Shown here: one piece after another, positions 42,818 to 51,069 of the stretch
Numbering within the stretch: the first letter of the stretch is position 1
How the letters are laid out: every line of letters begins with the position of its first letter
DNA from: Allopseudospirillum japonicum
Lineage (GTDB): Bacteria > Pseudomonadota > Gammaproteobacteria > Pseudomonadales > Halomonadaceae
Direction: 5' to 3'
NCBI RefSeq assembly: GCF_900108915.1
Contig: NZ_FNYH01000003.1
Span: forward strand, 186,001 to 250,000
DNA length: 64,000 bases
Notes under the pieces: generated by a model
Database searches by the model: none
Told to the model about the DNA's origin: nothing
What the model saw: only the letters and a program-made list of their open reading frames with translations
Position numbers and translations under genes: made by a program

Positions 42818-45130
42818 ATGCCTGTAGATATCCATTATTTGGGGATTCGACATCATGGTCCTGGCTCTGCGCGCCATGTGTATGCGGCTTTGGAAGCTTT
42901 GCAACCAGAACAAGTCTTGATTGAAGGCCCTAGTGATGCAAGTGATCTGATTTCCTTGTTGATGCATGCACACATGCAAGTTCCTGTTGCTTTATTGAGT
43001 TATGCCGTCGATCAGCCACAAAGCAGCATTTACTATCCTTTCACTGAATACTCGCCTGAATATCAAGCTATCTTATGGGCTCATCGAGCGCATAAGCCAG
43101 TGCATTTTATTGATATTCCTTTTGCAATTCGTTTTGCTCAGCATCAGCAAGAAGCCTTAGCAACAGAAGAGGCGCAAGAAGAACCGGCACAAGAGGAAGC
43201 CGCAACCTCACAAGAAGAGCAAAGCGTCCAACCGCAAGACTCTGTACATCAAGATCCGTTACTCGCTTTAGCGCGCTTGGCCGGTTATACAGATGGGGAG
43301 GCTTGGTGGCACGATGTAATGGAGCAAAGTCAGGCGCAGCAAGATCCTCTGCAAATCTTCCAGCACTTGGCACTGGCGATGGAGGCGCTACGTGAAGCGC
43401 AAGGAGAAGAAGATCAAGAAGATCACTTGCGGGAAGCCTACATGCGAGTCGAGATTCAAAAACTCAGCAAGCAGCAAACACAAGGCTGTATCGCGGTGGT
43501 GTGTGGCGCTTGGCACCTGCCCGCTTTGAAACAAAAAGTGCGCCTTACAGCAGACAAGCAAACATTAAAAAGTTTGCCTAAAAAATTAGCAGCGAGTAAA
43601 TACAAAACAACTTGGATTCCTTGGACCTCACCGCGTTTGGCGCAAGCTTCAGGTTATGGTGCTGGGGTACAAGCACCGCAGTGGTACCAGCATTTGTGGC
43701 AATTTCGGGAGCGAGATCCACAAGAAAGCAGCGTGATCTGGTTAGTTCATGTGGCCAGCTTGTTACGTGATGCGGGGCATTTTGTTTCTTCTGCGTCCGT
43801 GATAGAGGCCCAGCGTCTTGCGGTGAGTTTAGCTGCTTTGCGTGGGCGTTTGCATGTGGGATTAAGTGAGCTCAAATCTGCGGTACTTGCTTGCCTGTGT
43901 TTTGGGGATCAAACCCTGTGGCACAGTATTGAAGAGGCCTTGCTGATGGGGGATCAAGTGGGGGAAATTCCCGCAGATGCACCCTTAGTGCCTTTGCTGG
44001 AAGATCTCAAGCGCTTACAAAAAACCTATCGCCTGCCGCCGCAAGCAACGACGAAAGAGTACGCGCTTGATTTACGCACTGACTTAGGCTTAAAGCGTTC
44101 GCACTTGTTGCATCGTTTATCCTTGTTAAGTGTGCCTTGGGGGCACTTGCTGGATGCGCAAAGTGGGCGTGGTACTTTTCGTGAAGTATGGCAATTAAAG
44201 TGGCAGCCTGAATATAGTGTGCACTTAGTAGAACATCTGGTGTATGGGACCAGTATTGAAATCGCTGCAAATCGGAAAATGTGTGCTCATCTGCAAGCAG
44301 AATCCCAGTTAACACCACTTGCACAACAACTGCATGTTTGCCTAACGGCTGATTTACAAGATGCTTTGGATCTTGGGCTACAAAAACTCAGTGAATGCGC
44401 GACCTATACCCATGAGGGATTAAGTTTATTAACGAGTATTGTGCCTTTGGTTGATGTGAGTCGTTATGGCAGTGCGCGCCAGCTTTCCCTCGCTCATGTC
44501 GATGCTTTGATTGCACGCTTAGTGATTCAAGCAGGACTAGCCTTACCTTATGAAAGTCGTCAGCTGAATGCACAAGAAGCTGAACATTATCGACAAGCTA
44601 TCACCCAAGTGCATCAAGCAGTCAATTTGCATTTTGCCGAGCAAGACGACGTGTTGGCCACTTGGTGGGATGCGCTTGAGCAAATGTTTGCTGGGGTGCA
44701 AACGACTCCTTTACTACGTGGTTTAAGCGCACGTTTGTTATATCAAGCACAGCATGTCACCGAAACTCAAGTGCAAAAGTCCTTCAATCAGTCTTTGAGT
44801 TCGGCCATTCCAGCCAGTGAAGCGGCTGCTTTTTTTGAAGGCTTTTTCAATCAAGCAGCAGATTTATTAATTTATGATCAAGCCTTGGCAGGCATTGTTA
44901 ATACTTGGTTGATGCAATTGCCAGAAGAAGACTTTACCCACTGCTTACCCTTGTTGCGGCGGGTTTTCTCTTCTTTGGATACGCAGGAACGGAAAAGTTT
45001 ATATGAGCAAATGACACGTCCTGCAGGGATGCAACTCAACACGCATTTGAGTCTGCAATATCTGCCTTTATGGCAGCAGCAAAGCCAACAATTGCATGCT
45101 TGGTTAGAGGTAGAAAAACACCATGGATAA
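42818..45130 (+). CDS. DUF5682-type protein with TraB/TIKI-like motifs
   Basis: A 770-residue soluble protein. It opens with YLGIRHHGPGSARHVYAAL (His12, His13) followed by LIEGP with Glu36. Further on comes REAYM (205-209) and VVCGAWHLPAL with His233. The order HxG, E, R-x2-M, GA-x-H resembles the metal-site motifs of the TraB/TIKI/ChaN/EreA hydrolase superfamily. An acidic Gln/Glu-rich insert lies at about residues 108-145. The C-terminal 500 residues are helical and unassigned. DUF5682 is named from memory. The ATG follows moxR by nine bases, and the 3' end overlaps the vWA gene by eight bases. Confidence 0.75.
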   Translation: MPVDIHYLGIRHHGPGSARHVYAALEALQPEQVLIEGPSDASDLISLLMHAHMQVPVALLSYAVDQPQSSIYYPFTEYSPEYQAILWAHRAHKPVHFIDIPFAIRFAQHQQEALATEEAQEEPAQEEAATSQEEQSVQPQDSVHQDPLLALARLAGYTDGEAWWHDVMEQSQAQQDPLQIFQHLALAMEALREAQGEEDQEDHLREAYMRVEIQKLSKQQTQGCIAVVCGAWHLPALKQKVRLTADKQTLKSLPKKLAASKYKTTWIPWTSPRLAQASGYGAGVQAPQWYQHLWQFRERDPQESSVIWLVHVASLLRDAGHFVSSASVIEAQRLAVSLAALRGRLHVGLSELKSAVLACLCFGDQTLWHSIEEALLMGDQVGEIPADAPLVPLLEDLKRLQKTYRLPPQATTKEYALDLRTDLGLKRSHLLHRLSLLSVPWGHLLDAQSGRGTFREVWQLKWQPEYSVHLVEHLVYGTSIEIAANRKMCAHLQAESQLTPLAQQLHVCLTADLQDALDLGLQKLSECATYTHEGLSLLTSIVPLVDVSRYGSARQLSLAHVDALIARLVIQAGLALPYESRQLNAQEAEHYRQAITQVHQAVNLHFAEQDDVLATWWDALEQMFAGVQTTPLLRGLSARLLYQAQHVTETQVQKSFNQSLSSAIPASEAAAFFEGFFNQAADLLIYDQALAGIVNTWLMQLPEEDFTHCLPLLRRVFSSLDTQERKSLYEQMTRPAGMQLNTHLSLQYLPLWQQQSQQLHAWLEVEKHHG

Positions 45131-46277
45131 ATTGCAGGAAAAGCGTTGGGCCTTGGCTTTAGGTACACAAGAACACAATTTAAGTACGCAAGAACAAAGA
45201 TTATCGCAAGCCCTAAGTCGTTTATATGGTGGTGAAGGCAGCAAGCAAAGAGGCAGTTTGCAGCGATCTGCCCCTAAAGTTGCGCACTGGTTAGGGGATA
45301 TTCGCGAGTTTTTCCCTGCTTCTATTGTGCAAGTGATTCAACAAGACGCTTTTGAACGCCTTGGCTTGAAACAAATGCTGCTGGAACCTGAGTTTCTAAC
45401 CGCCATGCAAGCCGATGTGCATTTGGTCGCTGATTTGGTGAGTTTGCGGACTTTGATGCCAGAGCAAACTTTAGAAACGGCACGTGAGGTCATTCAAAAA
45501 GTGGTGGATGAGCTCATGCAAAAGCTCGAACAGCGCACGACAGAAGCCATTCGCGGGGCGGTCAATAAATCTAAGCTGAGCTTACGTCCACGATTTCAGG
45601 ATATTGATTGGCACCGTACGATTCGTGCAAATTTGCGTCACTACCAAGCAGCACAGCAAACCTTGGTACCAGAAAAGTTAATCGGTTTTGTGCGTCAGCA
45701 GCGGCGTTTAGCTGACCTTGAAGAAGTCATTTTGTGTGTGGATCAATCTGGATCTATGGCGACCTCTGTGGTGTATAGTTCGATTTTTGCCGCTGTGATG
45801 GCTTCGATCCCTAGCGTGAAAACCAAGCTTGTTTGTTTTGATACCTCAGTGCTGGATCTAACCGAACAACTAGAGGATCCAGTACAGGTCTTATTTGGCG
45901 TACAGTTGGGAGGGGGTACGGATATTCATCAAGCCTTAAGTTATTGTGAAAGTTTGATCGAACGTCCTAGCCAAACTCATGTCATTTTAATTTCGGATTT
46001 GTATGAAGGCGGTGATGAAAAAGCTTTAAAAGCTTGTGTGTCTCGCTTATTGGCTAAAGACGTGAATCTAATTAGTTTATTGGCTTTAAGCGATGATGGC
46101 AGGCCGGCTTATGATGCGCGTTTAGCAGCGGAATTTGCAACTTTAGGCAGCCCTGTGTTTGCGTGTACGCCGGACCAATTTCCGGATCTTATGGCCACTG
46201 CGCTGAAACGTGAAGATGTGCTTGCTTGGGCCGCAGATCAAGATATTAAAGCGGTGCCTGCTCACCCGAAGAATTAG
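45123..46277 (+). CDS. von Willebrand factor A (CoxE-like) protein of the MoxR cluster
   Basis: A 384-residue soluble protein with a C-terminal vWA domain. The MIDAS metal site is complete: Asp207-x-Ser209-x-Ser211 (VDQSGSM), the Thr in LGGGTDIHQ and the Asp in LISDLYEGGD. The N-terminal half is helical and charged. No signal peptide, so it is cytoplasmic, unlike secreted BatA-type vWA proteins. In MoxR systems the vWA protein is the partner or substrate adaptor of the ATPase. It is the last gene of the cluster; no clear terminator follows before the convergent tRNAs. Confidence 0.9.
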   Translation: MDKLQEKRWALALGTQEHNLSTQEQRLSQALSRLYGGEGSKQRGSLQRSAPKVAHWLGDIREFFPASIVQVIQQDAFERLGLKQMLLEPEFLTAMQADVHLVADLVSLRTLMPEQTLETAREVIQKVVDELMQKLEQRTTEAIRGAVNKSKLSLRPRFQDIDWHRTIRANLRHYQAAQQTLVPEKLIGFVRQQRRLADLEEVILCVDQSGSMATSVVYSSIFAAVMASIPSVKTKLVCFDTSVLDLTEQLEDPVQVLFGVQLGGGTDIHQALSYCESLIERPSQTHVILISDLYEGGDEKALKACVSRLLAKDVNLISLLALSDDGRPAYDARLAAEFATLGSPVFACTPDQFPDLMATALKREDVLAWAADQDIKAVPAHPKN

Positions 46278-46416
46278 CCTTTGCCAACAAAACTGAGGGA
46301 GCTGGTGTGTTAGGTGCTAGCTTCTAATATCCGAAAACAGAAAAATCGCCAAACTAGTTTTTCCTAGTAGCGAAGGTGCGTAAATAAGGTTTTTTGTTTA
46401 AGGAGGAAGGTGAAAA

Positions 46417-46492
<76 letters not shown>

Positions 46493-46497
46493 ACGTA

Positions 46498-46572
46498 TGG
46501 CTGGGGTACCAGGATTCGAACCTGGGAATGTCGGTACCAAAAACCGATGCCTTACCACTTGGCGATACCCCA
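46498..46572 (-). tRNA. tRNA-Gln (anticodon TTG)
   Basis: 75 nt with encoded CCA and G discriminator. Acceptor TGGGGTA/TACCCCA, anticodon stem TCGGT/ACCGA around TTTTGGT giving anticodon TTG, T arm with GGTTCGAATCC. Confidence 0.96.
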
Positions 46573-46583
46573 ACATTTGGAGA

Positions 46584-46659
46584 TGGTGGCCAGAGACGGA
46601 ATCGAACCGCCGACACGGGGATTTTCAATCCCCTGCTCTACCAACTGAGCTATCTGGCC
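46584..46659 (-). tRNA. tRNA-Phe (anticodon GAA)
   Basis: 76 nt with encoded CCA. Acceptor GGCCAGA/TCTGGCC, anticodon stem GGGGA/TCCCC with loop TTGAAAA giving GAA, T arm with GGTTCGATTCC. First gene of the Phe-Gln-Thr transcript. Confidence 0.96.
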
Positions 46660-46672
46660 CCAACGGGTGCGT

Positions 46673-46701
46673 ATTAAACTAAAAACCCTTGAAAGCGTCA
46701 A
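46673..46701 (-). promoter_or_regulatory. Promoter of the tRNA-Phe-Gln-Thr cluster
   Basis: On the minus strand TTGACG (46696-46701), exact 17-bp spacer, TTTAAT (46673-46678), followed by a CG-rich discriminator (ACGCACCC) as in stringently controlled stable-RNA promoters. Confidence 0.7.
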
Positions 46702-46730
46702 GCACTTTTTGCAAAAAAATCTAATTTTTT

Positions 46731-47003
46731 TTATTTTTCTGGCGCTATATAGCCATCAGCTTGTTCAACTTCTTGATTATCAAAGAATTTATCCATTTGT
46801 TCTTGTAGATAGGTGCGTGTTTCTGGATCGGCAAGACGTAGACGCTTTTCATTGATTAACAAGGTTTGGTGTTGTAGCCATGCTTGCCAAGCTTGTTTCG
46901 ATACGCTTTGCTGAATTTCTATCCCCTTAGGGCCAGGGAAAGGCGGATGGGTGAGGGCTTCTAAATCGCGTTGATATTTACGGCAAAAGATTAAAGTGCT
47001 CAT
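46731..47003 (-). CDS. yggX: Fe(2+)-trafficking protein YggX
   Basis: A 90-residue protein with the family opening [35 protein letters not shown] and the C-terminal EGYI-like ADGYIAPEK. YggX protects iron-sulfur proteins and supplies Fe(II). It follows mutY, an iron-sulfur enzyme, after ten bases, the conserved mutY-yggX order. Confidence 0.95.
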   Translation of the reverse strand: MSTLIFCRKYQRDLEALTHPPFPGPKGIEIQQSVSKQAWQAWLQHQTLLINEKRLRLADPETRTYLQEQMDKFFDNQEVEQADGYIAPEK

Positions 47004-47013
47004 CAGGCTTCCT

Positions 47014-48072
47014 TCAAATTAACGTCGGACAGGTCGCAAGAAAATTTTTAATCGGTGTGGGCAAGCCTATTTTATTTCCTGCTGTAGGAGCATACCAAAG
47101 TTGATCACTAGCGTCTTGTACTTGCAGGTGTCTTGCATGGATCTGGCAGCGATAAACGCTTAGGTGCAGACGAAAATGAGTAAAAGTGTGACGAATATGG
47201 GCTACTTGGCTGAGTTCACTGCTTGCTAGTCCTTGTGTATGCAACCAGGCTTGCGCTGCTTCCAAGGTGGCAAACTCAGGTAAGCTCCATAATCCTCCCC
47301 AAATGCCTGTATTTGGACGTTGTAGCAAGAGGACCTCTTGTGTGGCGTTGACGATTTGTATTCCATAGGCTTGGCGCTCTGGAAGGGTTTTTTTAGGCTT
47401 GGGCGTAGGGAGTTGTTTGGTTAATCCTTGAGCATAAGCTTGGCATTGGCTTTGCAGCGGGCAATCTGGGCATGCAGGCTTGCGTGAGGTGCACAAGGTG
47501 GCACCTAGGTCCATCATGGCTTGCGTGTATTCTGGTAATCGCTGGTGTGGTGTATGCATGGCAGCATATTCCCACAATTGCTTTTCAATCTGTGCTTGAC
47601 CAGGCCAGCCAGCAAGCGCGTGAAAACGTGTGAGTACCCGTTTGACATTCGCATCAAGAATCACTGCATGCTGACCTGTGCTGATGGCTTTAATTGCCCC
47701 AGCTGTGGAACGCCCTATACCAGGCAAACTTTGTAGTGCTTGCAAATTATCTGCGGGAATTTCCCCTTGATACGTATCACAAATGATCTGAGCGGCTTTG
47801 TGAAGATTACGTGCGCGTGAGTAATAGCCTAAACCCGTCCAAAGATGGAGGACTTCATCTAAGGGAGCTTGTGCCAACTGACGTACATCAGCAAAGGTTT
47901 GTGTAAAACGTGGAAAGTACTTGAGGACGGTTTTAACTTGAGTCTGTTGCAACATGACCTCTGAAACCCAAACCGCATAAGGGGTACGCGGGTGTTGCCA
48001 AGGTAAATCCTTACGTCCGTGTTGATCAAACCAGGTTAAAAGCGCAGGTGCAAAGCGAAAGTGAGTCGACAT
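47014..48072 (-). CDS. mutY: A/G-specific adenine glycosylase MutY
   Basis: Removes adenine mispaired with 8-oxoguanine or G, 352 residues. The catalytic Glu lies in [11 protein letters not shown], the helix-hairpin-helix is [15 protein letters not shown], and the catalytic Asp is in [13 protein letters not shown]. The [4Fe-4S] cluster cysteines are C-x6-C-x2-C-x5-C ([17 protein letters not shown]), and a C-terminal Nudix-like 8-oxoG-recognition domain follows. It starts with [20 protein letters not shown]. It works with MutM at 1.8-2.7 kb in the same oxidised-guanine defence. Confidence 0.97.
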   Translation of the reverse strand: MSTHFRFAPALLTWFDQHGRKDLPWQHPRTPYAVWVSEVMLQQTQVKTVLKYFPRFTQTFADVRQLAQAPLDEVLHLWTGLGYYSRARNLHKAAQIICDTYQGEIPADNLQALQSLPGIGRSTAGAIKAISTGQHAVILDANVKRVLTRFHALAGWPGQAQIEKQLWEYAAMHTPHQRLPEYTQAMMDLGATLCTSRKPACPDCPLQSQCQAYAQGLTKQLPTPKPKKTLPERQAYGIQIVNATQEVLLLQRPNTGIWGGLWSLPEFATLEAAQAWLHTQGLASSELSQVAHIRHTFTHFRLHLSVYRCQIHARHLQVQDASDQLWYAPTAGNKIGLPTPIKNFLATCPTLI

Positions 48073-48124
48073 AAATTAGCATCTTTAAGCTCAGTAAAAG
48101 TAGGATTTTATCCTAGTTTTTTAC

Positions 48125-49774
48125 TCAGGTTAAAGGGCCATCCTCGAAACTTAAATTCAGCAAGGCTTGCGCAACAACACGATTGCGGCCATTTTCTTTC
48201 GCTTGGTACAGTGCTTGGTCCGTACACGCATATAAGTATTCAGCTGAGGTATCTGGTGTAGGGACTAGGCTGCAAACACCAATGGATAAGCTAATACGTC
48301 CAACTGGTGGATTGTATTTATGGCAAATATTGGCTTTGGCCATGGCATTTTGGAGTCTCTGTGCCATCAGTTGCGCTTGTGCTAACGAAGTATTAGTGAG
48401 TAAAACGCCAAATTCCTCGCCACCTAAGCGAAAACAATCATCCCCAGCACGCTGAAATAACCCGCGCAGTAAATGCCCGACTTGTGCCAAGACCTCGTCA
48501 CCTTTTGGATGGCCATAGTGGTCGTTATACAGTTTGAAATGATCAATATCGAGCATCATCAAAGAGATAGATTGCTGAGTGCGGGAAGCACGTTGTAATT
48601 CGGTCACGAGCGCCTGATTAAAGCAACGTCGATTATGGAGCTGAGTTAGCTCATCAGTAATGGCAAGTTCCTCTAAAGCGGCTTGGGCTTTTAGTAAATC
48701 TTGCTCTCTTTGATGCATTAAATCCTGATAATGCGTAAAAGCTTGTGCCATATCACCAATTTCATCTTGGCCTTGGGCTTGTTGTAAATGTTGGATTTGG
48801 CGTTGATCAGGTAACAGCATGGCTTGGCGCAGATGCAATAAACGCTGGAAAAGATGCCGATACAGATAAATACAGCCAACGACAACACTAATAAAGCTAA
48901 TCACAGAGGCTAAAATCAGCCAACGCCCATGTAATTGGGATTGGACTTTTAATTGATGTTGTTGCTGGCGAATTTGTTGGTGCATCCACTGAGTCACCCG
49001 ATGGATATGCGCACTGAGTTGTTCGGAGTAGACTTGACTGCGCTCAAGGGCAAGCTCCTGTTCTGCGTAGAGTCTGAGCCAAGTTTGGCGGTTTTCTACC
49101 AGGGTTTGGGCAACATGGGAAAGCTCTAACTGTAAACCTGAAGGTTGAATGTGTGAGGCTGACAGATGCTCGATTTTGCGCTTTTGCTGATGCAAGGCTT
49201 GGTGTTGGTCCAAATTCAGGGCTAATAGCGCTTGGGTCCCTATATGATTGGCGAGACGATCTTCTGGTAAATTCTGTAATAAAGAAAATAAATGCTGAAT
49301 TAACAAAGGGTTTTGTCGCTCTAGCACCAAGCGCTCACGAATGAGTTGATTAAATACCTCAAAATGCTGTTCAAGACGCGCAATTGCTTGGTAAACCGGC
49401 TCGCGTAGTTGTGTAGGAATTGCATCTTCTGCTAGAGAATCTAAGGCTTGATGTAAGTTAGCGAGCTCTTTTTGTTGGATCATGACTTCGCTTTCATGCG
49501 CGAACTCGTTAGGCGCTAGTAACAAGGTCGGGGCTAAGGCCTCAAAAGATTCCGCACTACGTTCCAAATAAGCGACATGCAGCACAAAAGGCAGCTGGGT
49601 TTGGCTGAAGTGGTTGAGCTGGGATTCAATACGCGCAAACAAACTGAGCGTGAGCGTTGTGGCCAGCATGACTAAGCCTAATAAGAGGACAAAACCTAGG
49701 CTAATTCTTTGAGTCAGGGTAAAGCGCCATGCGTTGTAAGGCTTGGTCGCTCGCTTTGCATCGGACATCTGCAT
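48125..49774 (-). CDS. Membrane-bound GGDEF diguanylate cyclase
   Basis: A 549-residue protein: TM1 around residues 25-48, a periplasmic four-helix-type sensor of about 225 residues rich in Gln/Leu/His, TM2 around 280-300, a HAMP-like linker, then a GGDEF domain starting DELTQLHNRRCFNQAL. The active site is RLGGEEFGVLL (GGEEF) and the product-inhibition I-site RxxD is intact (RAGD, five residues upstream), so it should make c-di-GMP with feedback control. No EAL domain. The BMP-type binding protein gene ends 52 bases upstream on the same strand and may supply its ligand signal. Confidence 0.92.
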   Translation of the reverse strand: MQMSDAKRATKPYNAWRFTLTQRISLGFVLLLGLVMLATTLTLSLFARIESQLNHFSQTQLPFVLHVAYLERSAESFEALAPTLLLAPNEFAHESEVMIQQKELANLHQALDSLAEDAIPTQLREPVYQAIARLEQHFEVFNQLIRERLVLERQNPLLIQHLFSLLQNLPEDRLANHIGTQALLALNLDQHQALHQQKRKIEHLSASHIQPSGLQLELSHVAQTLVENRQTWLRLYAEQELALERSQVYSEQLSAHIHRVTQWMHQQIRQQQHQLKVQSQLHGRWLILASVISFISVVVGCIYLYRHLFQRLLHLRQAMLLPDQRQIQHLQQAQGQDEIGDMAQAFTHYQDLMHQREQDLLKAQAALEELAITDELTQLHNRRCFNQALVTELQRASRTQQSISLMMLDIDHFKLYNDHYGHPKGDEVLAQVGHLLRGLFQRAGDDCFRLGGEEFGVLLTNTSLAQAQLMAQRLQNAMAKANICHKYNPPVGRISLSIGVCSLVPTPDTSAEYLYACTDQALYQAKENGRNRVVAQALLNLSFEDGPLT

Positions 49775-49826
49775 AGGCCTTTTGCTCCCTGTTCACTTGC
49801 TGAGCTCACCGCGAAATTACGCAGGA

Positions 49827-50867
49827 TTACGGCAATGTTTTAATAGGCACTGGGCAAGATTCCAAAGTACGTACATCTTGTATCACAAGTTCCCCAGTGA
49901 TCACTTGTAGCTGTGCGCTTTGCAAGGCATCTAACATGGGTTCGGAAAGTAACAGGGCATTATGTTGATCATGCGCCCAAGCTAAGACTTTATCCGCAAC
50001 GCCTAAAGCAACTTGTCCTGCTTGCCAATCTGTGTGATACGTTTGATATAAAAAACGCCAAGTCGCTAAATCCAGCCTTTTAATAAAAGAGGTCAGCATA
50101 AAGTCACTAGCGGCGTTCCAATTGACTGGCCCTGCAATACTCCAAATATTGGCTTGGGCTAATGCCTTTAAAACCTCTTGTGTGTGTTGGCCTGCTAAAG
50201 CAAACACCACATCCGTGCCTGCTTGAGTTAACGCTTGCACTTGGTAAAGAAGGGCTGGTTCGCTGATAGACCCCCTTTCTGTATTAGTGGCCTGAACACT
50301 AATAACTTGAGCTTGAGGTGCTACATAAGCCACACCTTGGGCAAATCCACAGCCAATATTAGAGTTGGTTTTACTTGCGGTGTATCCCACAATCCCTAAA
50401 CGCTGATTTTTTGAGGTGAGACCCGCGAGGATACCAATCAGAAAGCTTGCTTCCTGATCTTTAAAAAGCACAGATTGCACGTTCGGCGCTTGGACAACCG
50501 CATTAAATAAACCAAATTTAATATGAGGATAAAGGGGAGCGAGCTTTTCCAAGAGGGGGCGTAGGCGGCAACCCGTAAAAAGCACAGGGGAATACCCGAC
50601 TCTTAAATAAGCTTCTACCGTTTGCATGGCGGTATCATCTAGTTGCTGAACATCCAAGACTGCAAATCCATGCCCATATTCTTGGTTGAAACGTCGTGCA
50701 CCTGTCAGGATTTGCTCATGTTGCAGATTGCGGCTATCTGCTTGGTTATCGAGCACAATTAAGGGACGAAAATGAGCAAAGACTTCAGCATGTGTCAAAG
50801 GAGGCAAGATGACACACGCCCATAAGCAATAAACGAATAAGCGCAAAAACGCTACCATACTCAACAT
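49827..50867 (-). CDS. BMP/PnrA-family periplasmic binding protein
   Basis: A 346-residue secreted protein. A signal peptide (LFVYCLWACVILPPLTHA) is predicted to be cleaved before EVFAHF; the region has no lipobox. The body matches the BMP family of basic membrane or nucleoside-binding proteins, with LIVLDNQAD, FGLFNAVV and the FKDQEASFLIGILAGLTSK motif. No ABC permease or ATPase gene is adjacent. The downstream gene is a GGDEF protein with a periplasmic domain, so a signalling rather than transport role is plausible (inference). The ligand is unknown. Confidence 0.85.
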   Translation of the reverse strand: MLSMVAFLRLFVYCLWACVILPPLTHAEVFAHFRPLIVLDNQADSRNLQHEQILTGARRFNQEYGHGFAVLDVQQLDDTAMQTVEAYLRVGYSPVLFTGCRLRPLLEKLAPLYPHIKFGLFNAVVQAPNVQSVLFKDQEASFLIGILAGLTSKNQRLGIVGYTASKTNSNIGCGFAQGVAYVAPQAQVISVQATNTERGSISEPALLYQVQALTQAGTDVVFALAGQHTQEVLKALAQANIWSIAGPVNWNAASDFMLTSFIKRLDLATWRFLYQTYHTDWQAGQVALGVADKVLAWAHDQHNALLLSEPMLDALQSAQLQVITGELVIQDVRTLESCPVPIKTLP

Positions 50868-51004
50868 AAAGTTTGTGCCTCTTGCAGGATAACCAGAATC
50901 AAGCGCTGACGATCCATATCAGGCATGGCTAAAGCAAGCATAGCTAAGGCTAAAAAAATTGCCTAAGTTCTACAGAATTTGTCAACAAATCACAGACTTT
51001 AAAC

Positions 51005-51027
51005 AAAAATGCCCCCAAATGGGGGCA
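51005..51027 (-). terminator. Rho-independent terminator after the RND pump gene
   Basis: TGCCCCC (51010-51016) pairs with GGGGGCA (51021-51027) around an AAAT loop. On the minus strand a T5 tract (51005-51009) follows the stem. It ends the adaptor-pump operon. Confidence 0.92.
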
Positions 51028-51069
51028 AACCTACACAAAAGTTATACAAGTATGCAAAAGGCAACTCAT

